Assembly: GCA_963762205.1 (NCBI GenBank)
Contig: CAVXJZ010000003.1
Location: forward strand, 620,001 to 684,000
Length of the DNA stretch: 64,000 nucleotides
Direction of reading: 5' to 3'
DNA from: VRUE01 sp963762205
Lineage (GTDB): Bacteria; Actinomycetota; Thermoleophilia; Solirubrobacterales; 70-9
Shown here: in pieces, positions 1-8,155 of the stretch
How the letters are laid out: the number at the start of each line of letters is the position of its first letter
Numbering within the stretch: the first letter of the stretch is position 1
Position numbers and translations under genes: made by a program
The notes under the pieces: model-generated
Told to the model about the DNA's origin: nothing
The model's input: the letters and a program-made list of their open reading frames with translations, nothing else
Databases searched by the model: none

Positions 1-1
1 C

Positions 2-934
2 CGCAAGCGCCTCTACATCGTCAACCTGGTTCCCGGACACGTGGTCAAGCTCGACGCGAAGACGGGGAAGGTGCTCTGGAAACGGTCGCTGCCCGGCCGG
101 GCCGAGTCCTCGCCACTGGTGATCGACCGCACCGTCTACTTCGGCTGTGAGGACGGACGCCTCTACGCGCTCAGCACGCGCAACGGCAACGTGCGTTGGT
201 CGACCCCGCTCGGCGGCGCGATCAAGTCGGCGCCGGCCTACTACGGCGGCGTCCTCTACGTCGGCGACTACGGCGGCTACATGAACGCGGTCGACGCGAA
301 GACGGGCAAGGTCAGGTGGCAGAGCGGCTCGCTGGGGCCGGGCTTCGGCGGAACCGGCGAGTTCTACTCCACCCCCGCGGTCGCCTTCGGGCGGGTCTAC
401 GCCGGCAACAACGACTCGCGCGTCTACAGCTTCGACCTCGCCGACGGCGAGCTGGCCTGGAGCTACTCGACCGGCAGCTACGCGTACTCGGGGCCGGCGG
501 TCGCGCGCACCCGCCACACCGGCCCGACCGTCTACATCGGCTCCTTCGACGGGAACGTCTACGCGCTCAACGCGAGGAACGGCGAGCCGCGCTGGATCCG
601 CTCCGCGGGCGGCTCGGTGATCGGATCGCTGAGCGCGATCGGCAACATCGTCTACGCGGCCGAGTTCAACGGCACCTCGACGACCGGCTTCGCGATGAAG
701 ACCGGCCGGCCGGTCTTCCACTACCCGCGCGGCACCTACACGCCGGCGATCTCGGACGGCCACCGGCTCTACCTGGTCGGCTACTCGAGCATCAGCGCCC
801 TGCGGCCATACCGGTACGAAGCGAAGCTGGCGGACCGGATCGAGGCGCCGAAGGGGGAGCCGAAGAAGAAGAAGAAGAAGACACGGGCGAAGGCGAAGGA
901 GAAGAAGAAGCAGCAGCAGCGGGCGGGGCCCTAG
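2..934 (+). CDS. PQQ-type beta-propeller repeat protein (5' truncated)
   Basis: The reading frame is open from base 2, so the start lies upstream of the window and about 310 residues are visible. The protein carries regularly spaced blades ending in W, of the type GKVLWKR, GNVRWST, GKVRWQS, GELAWSY and GEPRWIR. These are typical of PQQ/pyrrolo-quinoline-quinone-like (BamB-like) eight-bladed propellers. No enzyme active site is visible, so a structural or binding role outside the cytoplasm is inferred. The C-terminus is a Lys-rich tail (KKKKKKTRAKAKEKKK) that may bind envelope polyanions. The stop overlaps the stop of the convergent hydrolase by 4 nt. Confidence 0.8.
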   Translation, partial: RKRLYIVNLVPGHVVKLDAKTGKVLWKRSLPGRAESSPLVIDRTVYFGCEDGRLYALSTRNGNVRWSTPLGGAIKSAPAYYGGVLYVGDYGGYMNAVDAKTGKVRWQSGSLGPGFGGTGEFYSTPAVAFGRVYAGNNDSRVYSFDLADGELAWSYSTGSYAYSGPAVARTRHTGPTVYIGSFDGNVYALNARNGEPRWIRSAGGSVIGSLSAIGNIVYAAEFNGTSTTGFAMKTGRPVFHYPRGTYTPAISDGHRLYLVGYSSISALRPYRYEAKLADRIEAPKGEPKKKKKKTRAKAKEKKKQQQRAGP

Positions 935-2064
935 CCCTTGGGGGCGAGGCCGCCCGACGGGGGTGGCGGAGGCGGCGGCGGCTTCGGGTGGCCGGGGGCG
1001 AAGGCCGGGAAGCGCTTCGAGTGGAGCAGCCGGTCGAGGACGCCGATGCTCGCCGGGTAGTTCTGGATCCGGTAGGGGCTCGAGGAGCCGAAGTCCTGGT
1101 AGTAGACGAGCATCTTGCAGCGGCGGTGGCGCTTGACCCAGCTGAGCAGGTGCTGGACGTAGCGTGGGTCGTCGCCGCTCGCGACCCCCCACTCTGGAAT
1201 CGCGAAGGGCTTCGTCGAGTAGCGCCTGTAGAGGCCGTTGAGCGCCTTCCAGTCCTGGTTGTCGGAGTAGAAGTCGGTGCCGACCCAGTCGACGTAGTCG
1301 TCGCCGGGATAGAAATGGCGGGGGCGGTTGTGGGGCGCCGTCGGCGAGCCGGCCGGGAGGGTGCTCCAGATCACCGCGACGGGCGCCCTCGGGAGCCCCC
1401 CGACGTCGCTCTTCAGCGGCCTCAGGCCGGCGTCCATCAGCCTCGCGTCGATCGCCCGTCGCTTGCCGCCGCCGTGGACGATCAGGTGGATGCGGCGGAA
1501 GGCGCGCCGGTACCAGAAGGGACGGTGGGCCCGGTCCCGCAGCCGGCCCGCGCAGTCGTAGGAGGCGTAGACGTTGAGGCAGCGGTTCGGCTCGCCCAAC
1601 GGGCGGATGTAGGCCCGCATCTTCTTCGCCCAGAAGAGCTTGTTGAGGCGGACCAGGTAGTCGTCGCCGCGACCCTGGGCGATCGCTCTCGGGCTGATCA
1701 GCTCGTGCCCGTCGTTGTGGTCGGCGGTGGTGATGTGCAGGACCGGTCGGGCCCGGGCCGTCTGCCAGCGCTGGATCGACTCGGGGAAGTCGGAGCCCCA
1801 GGTCCGGAAGCTCTCGATCAGGGCCGGGTGCTTGTCGAGCAGCTCGCTGAACTGGCCGAAGTCGGCCGGGTCGCCGGTGTCGCTGATGCCGAAGAGGATC
1901 TTCTTGCCGCGCGGTTGCAGCGATCCGGCGCCGGCGGCCGGCACCGCGACCAGGCAGAGGGCCAGCACCCCCACCAGAGTCGCCGGCGCGACCCGTCGTA
2001 GGCGCACCCACGCCGGCCGGATCTGCCGGCGGCTCGCCCTGGCGTGTCTGTGTTTCGCGGACAT
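931..2064 (-). CDS. Secreted GH26-like glycoside hydrolase
   Basis: This 377-residue protein has an Arg-rich N-terminus and a hydrophobic signal segment (residues about 26-46, ending VPAAGAGS). The mature part resembles GH26 (beta-mannanase-like) TIM barrels: RPLGEPN with candidate acid/base Glu158, DWVGTDFYS, and KPFAIPEWG with candidate nucleophile Glu291. A Pro-rich tail (PPPPPPPPSGG) ends the protein. It probably cleaves an extracellular or cell-surface beta-glycan; the substrate cannot be read from sequence. It is divergent from the agmatinase-family gene, with only 65 bp between the two starts. Confidence 0.7.
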   Translation of the reverse strand: MSAKHRHARASRRQIRPAWVRLRRVAPATLVGVLALCLVAVPAAGAGSLQPRGKKILFGISDTGDPADFGQFSELLDKHPALIESFRTWGSDFPESIQRWQTARARPVLHITTADHNDGHELISPRAIAQGRGDDYLVRLNKLFWAKKMRAYIRPLGEPNRCLNVYASYDCAGRLRDRAHRPFWYRRAFRRIHLIVHGGGKRRAIDARLMDAGLRPLKSDVGGLPRAPVAVIWSTLPAGSPTAPHNRPRHFYPGDDYVDWVGTDFYSDNQDWKALNGLYRRYSTKPFAIPEWGVASGDDPRYVQHLLSWVKRHRRCKMLVYYQDFGSSSPYRIQNYPASIGVLDRLLHSKRFPAFAPGHPKPPPPPPPPSGGLAPKG

Positions 2065-2129
2065 TCCGAGCTACTTTCGACCGGAATCGCTCCCAACCCT
2101 CCCCAGCCCCCGGCCCATCGGCGGTGTAG

Positions 2130-3134
2130 GTGGAACACTTTGGGGAAGTGATCGATCCTCTCGAGCGCTGGCGCGAGTTCGGCGAGAAGCCCGATTTCGC
2201 CGGCCTGCCGAGCTTCGCCGGCATGCCGTACACGGAGGACCCGGCGGAGCTCGCCGGCGTCGACGTCGCGATCGTCGGCGCGCCCACGGACGACCTCGTC
2301 TCCGACCGGCCGGGCGCCCGCTTCGGGCCACGGGCGATCCGTGCCGCCAGCTGCCCGCCGGGCCGCCATCTGGAGGCCGGGGTCGACGGCTTCGACGTGC
2401 TGCGGGTCGTCGACTTCGGCGACGCGCCGGTGCTGCCCGCGGACCCGGCCGCGAGCCACGCGGCGATCGAGCGCACGGTCGGCCAGGCGCTCACGGCGGG
2501 CGCGGTGCCGATCGTGCTGGGCGGCGACCACGGCATCGCCGAGCCCGACATACGCGCCTGCGCCACGCACAACGGCGGGCCGGTGGGGCTCGTCCACTTC
2601 GACACCCACACCGACACGGGGGAGGAGGTCTTCGGCGTCGAGACATCGCACGGGACGCCGATGCGGCGGCTGGTCGAGGCGGGCCACGTCGACCCCGCCC
2701 GCTACGTCCAGATCGGTTTGCGCGGCTACTGGCCCGGGGAGGAGGAGTTCGCCTGGCAGGCCGAACGAGGGATCGCGAGCATCTTCATGCACGAGGTCCG
2801 CGAGCGGGGGATCGAGGTGGCGATCGAGCGCGCCGCGGACGCAGTCGGCGGCGGGCCGGCCTACCTCTCGGTCGACATCGACGTCCTCGATCCGGCCTTC
2901 GCGCCCGGGACCGGCACCCCGGAGCCCGGTGGCATGACCAGCGCCGAGCTGCTGCTCGCCTGCCGCCGGCTGGCCGAGCGGCTGGAGCTGATCGGCGCCG
3001 AGGTGGTCGAGGTGATCCCGACCGCGGTCGGCTCGGCCGACATCACCGCGCTGGCAGCCGAGCGGGTCGTCCGCGAGGTCGTCACCGGCCTTGCGCAGCG
3101 GCGCGCTGCGGGGGCCGGGTCAGTCGGCGGGTAG
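2130..3134 (+). CDS. speB: Agmatinase/arginase-family ureohydrolase
   Basis: The 334-residue protein has all the binuclear manganese motifs of ureohydrolases: GGDHG (residues 131-135), FDTHTD (157-162) and SVDIDVLDP (247-255) followed by PGTGTPEPGG. It should hydrolyse agmatine or a related guanidino compound to urea plus an amine; the exact substrate is uncertain. The start used is GTG 2130. An in-frame GTG at 2148 preceded by GGGGAA is an alternative and would remove six residues. The end overlaps the convergent zwf gene by 15 nt. Confidence 0.85.
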   Translation: MEHFGEVIDPLERWREFGEKPDFAGLPSFAGMPYTEDPAELAGVDVAIVGAPTDDLVSDRPGARFGPRAIRAASCPPGRHLEAGVDGFDVLRVVDFGDAPVLPADPAASHAAIERTVGQALTAGAVPIVLGGDHGIAEPDIRACATHNGGPVGLVHFDTHTDTGEEVFGVETSHGTPMRRLVEAGHVDPARYVQIGLRGYWPGEEEFAWQAERGIASIFMHEVRERGIEVAIERAADAVGGGPAYLSVDIDVLDPAFAPGTGTPEPGGMTSAELLLACRRLAERLELIGAEVVEVIPTAVGSADITALAAERVVREVVTGLAQRRAAGAGSVGG

Positions 3135-4529
3135 CCAGGGGTCGAACCAGGGGCAGATCCCGCGGGTCAGCCTGTCGGCCTCCTTCGGCCCCCAGGTGCC
3201 CGGCTCGTAGGGGTGCGCCGGCCCCGGGTCTTCGAGCAGGGGCTCGACGATCCGCCATGTCTCTTCGACCGTGTCCTGGCGGGTGAAGAGCTGCGAGCGG
3301 CCGGCGATCGCGTCGTCGAGCAGTCGCTCGTAGGGCTCGGGATCCTCGCCCGGCGCCTTCTCGAAGAGCACCTCCAGATCGGCCGGCTCGAAGGCCTCCA
3401 CGCCCGCCCGCTTCGCGAAGAGGCGGATGCGGGCGCCCGGTTCGGGCTCGATCCTCAGCGTCAGCTGGTTGGGTTCGGGGGTCTTGCCCTTGCCTATGCC
3501 AAGCCGCGGCGGGCGCGTGAAGACGACGTTGACCTCCGAGGCCTTGACCGGCAGGTTCTTGCCGGCGCGGATGAAGAAGGGGACGCCGCTCCAGCGCCAG
3601 TTGTCGATCTCGAGCTCGACCGCGGCGAAGGTCTCGGTCGTCGAGTCGGCAGACACGTCCGGGACCTCGCGGAAGCCCTCGTACTGGCCGCGGACGTATT
3701 TCTTCGGGTCGGCGGTTCGCACCGCTTTGAAGAATTCGAGCTTCTTATCCCTGATCGAGTCGGGGTGGTTGCCGCTCGGGGGGCCCATGCCGACCAGGGC
3801 CAGGACCTGGAGGGCATGGTTCTGGATCACGTCGCGCATCGCCCCGACCGCGTCGTAGAAGCGCCCCCTGTCGTCGACGCCGAAGTTCTCGGCGATCGTC
3901 ATCTGCACGTGGGAGACGTGCTCGCGGTTCCAGACCGGCTCGAGGATCGAGTTGGCGAAGCGGAGATAGGTGATGTCCATCACCGGCTCCTTGCCGAGGT
4001 AGTGGTCGATGCGCAGGATCTGCTCCTCGCGCAGGACCTCGCTGAGTTCGGCGTTGAGGGCGCGGGCCGACTCGAGATCGTGGCCGAACGGCTTCTCGAT
4101 CACGACCCGCGCCTCCTCGGTCAGGCCGGCGGCGGCGAGGCCGTGGACGACCGTCGCGAAGAGCGACGGCGGGATCTCGAGGTAGAAGACGGGGCGCCCC
4201 TTGCCGGCGATCGCCCGGCCGACCTCCTCGAAGGTCTCCGAATCGGCGTAGTCGCCCTGGATGTAGCGGAGTCGCCCGGCCAGTCGCTCGAAGACGTCCT
4301 CGTCGGGGTCGGCAACGGTCTCCGAGATCGCGTCGTGCGCGTGCCGGCGCAGCTTCTCGTCGTTCCAGTCGTCGATCGCGACGCCGACGATCGGGCAGTC
4401 GAGCTTGCCTCGGGCCTCGAGCCGGTAGAGGGCCCGGAAGGTCATCTTCTTGGCCAGGTCGCCGCTGATCCCGAAGATCGTCAGCACATCGGCGGCATCG
4501 CCCGGGCTCTTGGCGGCGCTCTTCGCCAT
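3120..4529 (-). CDS. zwf: Glucose-6-phosphate 1-dehydrogenase
   Basis: The 469-residue, full-length enzyme oxidises glucose-6-phosphate to 6-phosphogluconolactone with NADP reduction, the first step of the oxidative pentose phosphate pathway. It shows the Rossmann nucleotide loop GISGDLA (residues 20-26), EKPFG (145-149) and the active-site signature RIDHYLGKE (173-181) with the catalytic His. It is divergent from gnd, with 65 bp between the starts, so both arms of the oxidative branch probably share a promoter region. Confidence 0.96.
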   Translation of the reverse strand: MAKSAAKSPGDAADVLTIFGISGDLAKKMTFRALYRLEARGKLDCPIVGVAIDDWNDEKLRRHAHDAISETVADPDEDVFERLAGRLRYIQGDYADSETFEEVGRAIAGKGRPVFYLEIPPSLFATVVHGLAAAGLTEEARVVIEKPFGHDLESARALNAELSEVLREEQILRIDHYLGKEPVMDITYLRFANSILEPVWNREHVSHVQMTIAENFGVDDRGRFYDAVGAMRDVIQNHALQVLALVGMGPPSGNHPDSIRDKKLEFFKAVRTADPKKYVRGQYEGFREVPDVSADSTTETFAAVELEIDNWRWSGVPFFIRAGKNLPVKASEVNVVFTRPPRLGIGKGKTPEPNQLTLRIEPEPGARIRLFAKRAGVEAFEPADLEVLFEKAPGEDPEPYERLLDDAIAGRSQLFTRQDTVEETWRIVEPLLEDPGPAHPYEPGTWGPKEADRLTRGICPWFDPWLPAD

Positions 4530-4582
4530 CGGCTCGCCAGGCTATCCGGTTGCAGCCAGGCACGGCACAGGCCCCGAGTGGC

Positions 4583-4588
4583 TAGGGT
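4583..4588 (+). promoter_or_regulatory. -10-like TAGGGT box 6 nt before gnd ATG
   Basis: TAGGGT ends 6 nt before the gnd start and no Shine-Dalgarno sequence is present. This spacing places transcription start at or near the A of ATG, the pattern of leaderless actinobacterial mRNAs. It is inferred from sequence only. Confidence 0.4.
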
Positions 4589-4594
4589 TAGGCA

Positions 4595-5610
4595 ATGGAG
4601 CTGGGGATGGTCGGACTGGGGCGCATGGGCGCCAACATGGCGCGGCGGCTGATGCGCGACGGGCATCGAATCGTCGCCTTCGACGTCAACCCAGACGCGA
4701 TCGCAGAGCTCGAGAAGGACGGCGCCGAGGGCGCCGCCTCGCTCGAGGACCTGGCCTCCAAGCTCTCCGCGCCTCGCTCGGTCTGGGTGATGGTCCCGGC
4801 CGGCGAGATCACCGAGAAGACGGTCGAGGGCGTGGCGGCCGTGCTCGAGCCCGGCGACGCGATCGTCGACGGCGGCAACTCCTATTACCGCGACGACATC
4901 CGCCGCGCGGACATGCTGCGCGAGAAGAAGATCGACTTCGTCGACTGCGGGACCAGCGGCGGCGTCTTCGGCCTCGAGCGCGGCTACTGCCTGATGATCG
5001 GCGGCCCCGACGGCGGCGGTCGAGCGGCTCGACCCGGTCTTCGCCGCGCTCGCGCCGGGGGTCGACTCCGCCGAGCGCACGCCCGGCCGCTCCGGCGACG
5101 TCTCCCCCTCGGAGAACGGCTACCTGCACTGCGGCCCGAACGGGGCCGGCCACTTCGTGAAGATGGTCCACAACGGGATCGAGTACGGGGTCATGGCCGC
5201 CTACGCCGAGGGGCTCAACATCCTCAAGAACGCGAACGCCGGCAAGGTCGAGCGCGAGGCGGACGCCGAGACGGCGCCGCTCGAGCAGCCGCGAGTACTA
5301 CCAGTACGACCTCGACCTGCCCGAGGTCGCCGAGGTCTGGCGGCGAGGCAGCGTGATCGGCTCCTGGCTGCTCGACCTGACCGCCGCCGCGATGCAGGAA
5401 TCGGGCGACCTCTCGGACTTCGCCGGCCGCGTCTCGGACTCGGGCGAGGGCCGCTGGACGTCGATCGCCGCGATCGACGAGGGGGTTCCGGCCCCGGTGC
5501 TGACCACGGCGCTCTACGAGCGCTTCTACTCGCGCGGGCTCGACGACTTCGGCGACAAGGTCCTCTCGGCGATGCGCAAGCAATTCGGCGGGCACGACGA
5601 GAAGAAGTAG
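4595..5610 (+). pseudogene. gnd: 6-phosphogluconate dehydrogenase, two frameshifts
   Basis: The reconstructed protein of about 338 residues is the short (GntZ/YqeC-like) decarboxylating 6-phosphogluconate dehydrogenase, which makes ribulose-5-phosphate with NAD(P) reduction. It starts with the nucleotide loop GLGRMGANM, then DGGNSYYRDD and CGTSGGVFGLERG. Reading continues in +1 frame after about 5012-5020 (VERLDPVFAALAPG, then GAGHFVKMVHNGIEYG) and again after about 5286-5293 (EYYQYDLDLPEVAEVWRRGS). Each shift is one extra base, and all conserved motifs survive. This is either recent inactivation or a sequencing/consensus error; the intact pgl immediately downstream favours error. Confidence 0.85.
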
Positions 5611-5616
5611 CCGGCA

Positions 5617-6294
5617 ATGCCCCCGACCCTCGAGGTCGTCCCAAACGAGAAGGATGCGGCGCGGCGAGGCGCCGAGCTGATTGCAGACGCCGGCCGCGAA
5701 GCGGTCGCCGAGCGCGGCTCGTTCGCGCTGGCGATGAGCGGTGGCAAGAGCCCCTGGGCGATGCTGGCGGTCCTCAGCGACCTCGAGCAGATGCCCTGGG
5801 CGGAGACCTCGCTGTTCCAGGTCGACGAGCGGGTCGCCTCGCCCGGCAGCGAGGATCGCAACCTCACCCACCTGGTGCTCGGCCTCTCGATGCAGAACCA
5901 GTCGGCGCTGCGGCCGATGCCGGTCACGCAGCGCGACCTCGACGCCGCCGCCCGCCAGTACGAAGAGTCGCTGCCGGCCAAGCTCGACCTCGTCCACCTC
6001 GGGCTCGGCCCCGACGGGCACACCGCCTCGCTGGTGCCCGGGGACCCGGTGCTCGAGGTCAGCGACCGCCGGGTCGCCGTCACCGACACCGCCTACCAGG
6101 GGCACCAGCGGATGACGCTCACCTACCCGGCGATCGAAGCCGCCCGCCAGGTGCTCTGGCTGGTGACCGGCCCGAGCAAGCAGGAGGCGCTGGCGAAGCT
6201 GCTCGCCGGCGATGACTCGATCCCGGCCGGCAGGGTCGGGAACGACTCGATGACCGTGATCGCCGATCAGGCCGCGGCCGGGCCGGTGGGCTGA
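5617..6294 (+). CDS. pgl: 6-phosphogluconolactonase
   Basis: The 225-residue protein of the SOL/DevB family hydrolyses 6-phosphogluconolactone, linking zwf and gnd. Visible motifs are SGGKSPWAML near residue 41, VDERVASP, and the signature GLGPDGHTASL. The gene begins 6 nt after the gnd stop and is followed 7 nt later by a crotonase-family gene, so gnd-pgl-ech are probably cotranscribed. The length is usual for the family. Confidence 0.93.
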   Translation: MPPTLEVVPNEKDAARRGAELIADAGREAVAERGSFALAMSGGKSPWAMLAVLSDLEQMPWAETSLFQVDERVASPGSEDRNLTHLVLGLSMQNQSALRPMPVTQRDLDAAARQYEESLPAKLDLVHLGLGPDGHTASLVPGDPVLEVSDRRVAVTDTAYQGHQRMTLTYPAIEAARQVLWLVTGPSKQEALAKLLAGDDSIPAGRVGNDSMTVIADQAAAGPVG

Positions 6295-6301
6295 GGGGCG
6301 G

Positions 6302-7210
6302 TTGGCGGTGGGTGGCGAAGGCTTCGAGACGATTCTCTACGGCGAGGCCGAGGGCGTCGCCACGATCACCCTCAACCGGCCCGACTCCCTCAACACGATC
6401 GTGCCGCCGATGCCCGACGAGGTGCAGGCGGCGGTCGAGCGCGCCGTCGCCGACACCTCGGTCAAGGTCATCGTCGTTCGCGGGGCCGGCCGCGCCTTCT
6501 GCGCGGGCTACGACTTCGGCGGCGGCTTTCACCACTGGGACGAGGGCCTGACCACCGACGGCGAGTGGGACCCGGGCAAGGACTTCGTCGGGGCGACGGC
6601 GCCGTCGCTGGCGCCGACCCAGAAGTTCATGAGCGTCTGGCGGGCGCCGAAGCCGGTGATCGCCCAGGTCCACGGTTGGTGCGTCGGCGGCGGCAGCGAC
6701 TTCGCCCTCTGTGCCGACCTCGTCATCGCCAGCGAGGACGCGCGGATCGGGACGCCCTACTCGCGAATGTGGGGTGCCTACCTGTCCGGCATGTGGATCT
6801 ACCGGCTCGGGCTGGCCAAGGCCAAGGAGTACGCGCTGACCGGGCGCTCGCTCTCCGGGGTCGAGGCGGCCGAGGCCGGGTTGATCAACCGCGCTGTCCC
6901 CTTCGAGCGGCTCGAGCGCGAGGTGGGGGAGACGGCGGCGGCGCTGACCCGGATCCCGGCCTCGCAGCTGGCGGCGATGAAGCTCGTCGTCAACCACGCC
7001 TACGAGAACATGGGGGTTGCCTCGACCCAGACGTTGGGGCCGATCCTCGACGGACTGATGCGCAACACCCCGGACGCCAAGCGCTTCATCGAGCGCGCCG
7101 CCGAGGGCGGCGTGCCCGCCGCGGTCGCCGAGCGCGACGGCCCCTTCGGCGACTACAGCCAGGCCGGCGCGAGCGAGAAGCCGGACCCGGGAAATGTGAT
7201 CGAGCCCTAG
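6302..7210 (+). CDS. Crotonase-family enoyl-CoA hydratase/isomerase
   Basis: The 302-residue protein has the crotonase fold: VATITLNRPDSLN near the N-terminus, the first oxyanion-hole motif GRAFCAGYDFGGG, and the second VHGWCVGGGSDFALCADL. Residues at the second catalytic position (GTPYSRMWG) differ from classic hydratase Glu pairs, so hydratase, isomerase or thioesterase activity cannot be told apart. It starts at TTG 6302, only 7 nt after pgl. It carries a roughly 35-residue insertion rich in acidic residues and Trp after the first oxyanion motif. It is unrelated to pentose metabolism despite its operon position. Confidence 0.85.
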   Translation: MAVGGEGFETILYGEAEGVATITLNRPDSLNTIVPPMPDEVQAAVERAVADTSVKVIVVRGAGRAFCAGYDFGGGFHHWDEGLTTDGEWDPGKDFVGATAPSLAPTQKFMSVWRAPKPVIAQVHGWCVGGGSDFALCADLVIASEDARIGTPYSRMWGAYLSGMWIYRLGLAKAKEYALTGRSLSGVEAAEAGLINRAVPFERLEREVGETAAALTRIPASQLAAMKLVVNHAYENMGVASTQTLGPILDGLMRNTPDAKRFIERAAEGGVPAAVAERDGPFGDYSQAGASEKPDPGNVIEP

Positions 7211-7232
7211 ATGCTTGCGGCAGAGCTGCGTT

Positions 7233-7250
7233 GTTAGCGAATTCGCTAAC
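7233..7250. promoter_or_regulatory. Perfect 18-bp palindrome abutting the HTH gene start
   Basis: GTTAGCGAATTCGCTAAC is a perfect 18-bp inverted repeat with no spacer. It ends one base before the ATG at 7251. Its position and symmetry fit an autoregulatory operator for the HTH protein encoded immediately downstream, as is usual for antitoxin-type regulators. It is AT-richer than its surroundings. The binding protein is inferred. Confidence 0.7.
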
Positions 7251-7578
7251 ATGACCGATGATCGTCAAGAGATCCTCGGCGCAGTGGCCTCAGCCAGGCA
7301 GAGCTGGCTCGGCGGGCGGGCATGCCGCGCTCGGTGGTCAACGTCTATCTCCGGGGCCGCCGCGAACCGGGCGCCGAGGCGCTCGCGCGCCTGGCTGCCG
7401 CCGGTGGCCTCCGGCTCGAACTGGGACCGAGAAGCGCGCGCCGGTCGACCCAGAGCGAGCTGGTCGGATCCTCGTGCAAGTGCTCGAGCTGGCGGAGGCA
7501 TTCCGTACTCCGTCCGTTCCCGAGCTCGGCTATCCGCGGCTGCGTGGACAGGGTCAGGAGGCAGAGGACGATGAGTGA
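7251..7578 (+). pseudogene. XRE-like HTH regulator/antitoxin, two frameshifts
   Basis: The reconstructed product (about 108 residues) starts MTDDRQEILGAVASAR. It continues after a one-base loss near 7295-7300 as ELARRAGMPRSVVNVYLRGR, a clear helix-turn-helix, then LARLAAAGGLRLELGP. A second shift near 7420-7435 leads to KRAPVDPERAGRILVQVLEL and the end EAEDDE. The gene ends inside the next one (stop 7576-7578 versus ATG 7571), implying translational coupling. It is the regulator/antitoxin partner of the nucleotidyltransferase that follows. Intact motifs on both sides of each shift suggest very recent loss or sequence error. Confidence 0.65.
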
Positions 7579-8113
7579 GCTCGTCGACAAGCTCTTCGCG
7601 ATTCACGACGCCCTTACCGAGGCCGGCTTTGCTCACGCGTTCGGCGGGGCGATCGCGCTCGCGTATTGCGTCGAGGAGCCGAGGGGGACGAGAGACCTCG
7701 ACGTAAACATCTTCCTCGACGCCTCTGAAGCCGAAACAGCACTCGCCGTTCTTCCCGATGCGGTGAGAGTCGAGGGAGAAGGACATCGTCAGGTGGTGGA
7801 ACGACGGACAGGCTCGCCTCGACTGGGACGGAACTCCGATCGACGTCTTCCTGAACAACGTTCCCCTGCATCGAGGCGGTTGCGTCGTCCGTCGTCTGGG
7901 TTCCTCTCGAGGGGCGTGAGGCCCCCGTCCTCGATTGCGCCTCTCTCGCCATCTTCAAGGCATTCTTCGATCGCACGAAGGACTGGGCCGACCTGGAGGC
8001 GGTTGCGCCGGGCCACCCCGGAGGACATCGAAGCGGCTGCGAAGACGATCTCCGATCTGGTTGGCCACGACGACCCCGCGGTCGGTCGCCTCGAATCGCT
8101 GCTCCCGTCTTGA
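7571..8113 (+). pseudogene. AbiEii-like nucleotidyltransferase (toxin-type), three frameshifts
   Basis: The N-terminal part, in frame, reads FAHAFGGAIALAYCVEEPRG then TRDLDVNIFLD. This is the GG...DxD pattern of MNT/AbiEii-type nucleotidyltransferases. One-base shifts near 7778, 7875 and 8020 are needed to read DIVRWWNDGQARLDWDGTPI, VWVPLEGREAPVLDCASLAI, FKAFFDRTKDWADLEAV and DIEAAAKTISDLVGHDDP. The whole protein would be about 180 residues. HTH plus nucleotidyltransferase pairs of this order are known as type IV-like toxin-antitoxin modules; activity here is doubtful given the shifts. Confidence 0.65.
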
Positions 8114-8155
8114 AGGCCACCCGCTGCCGCTCGAGCGCGACCGCCGGCTGCTCGC

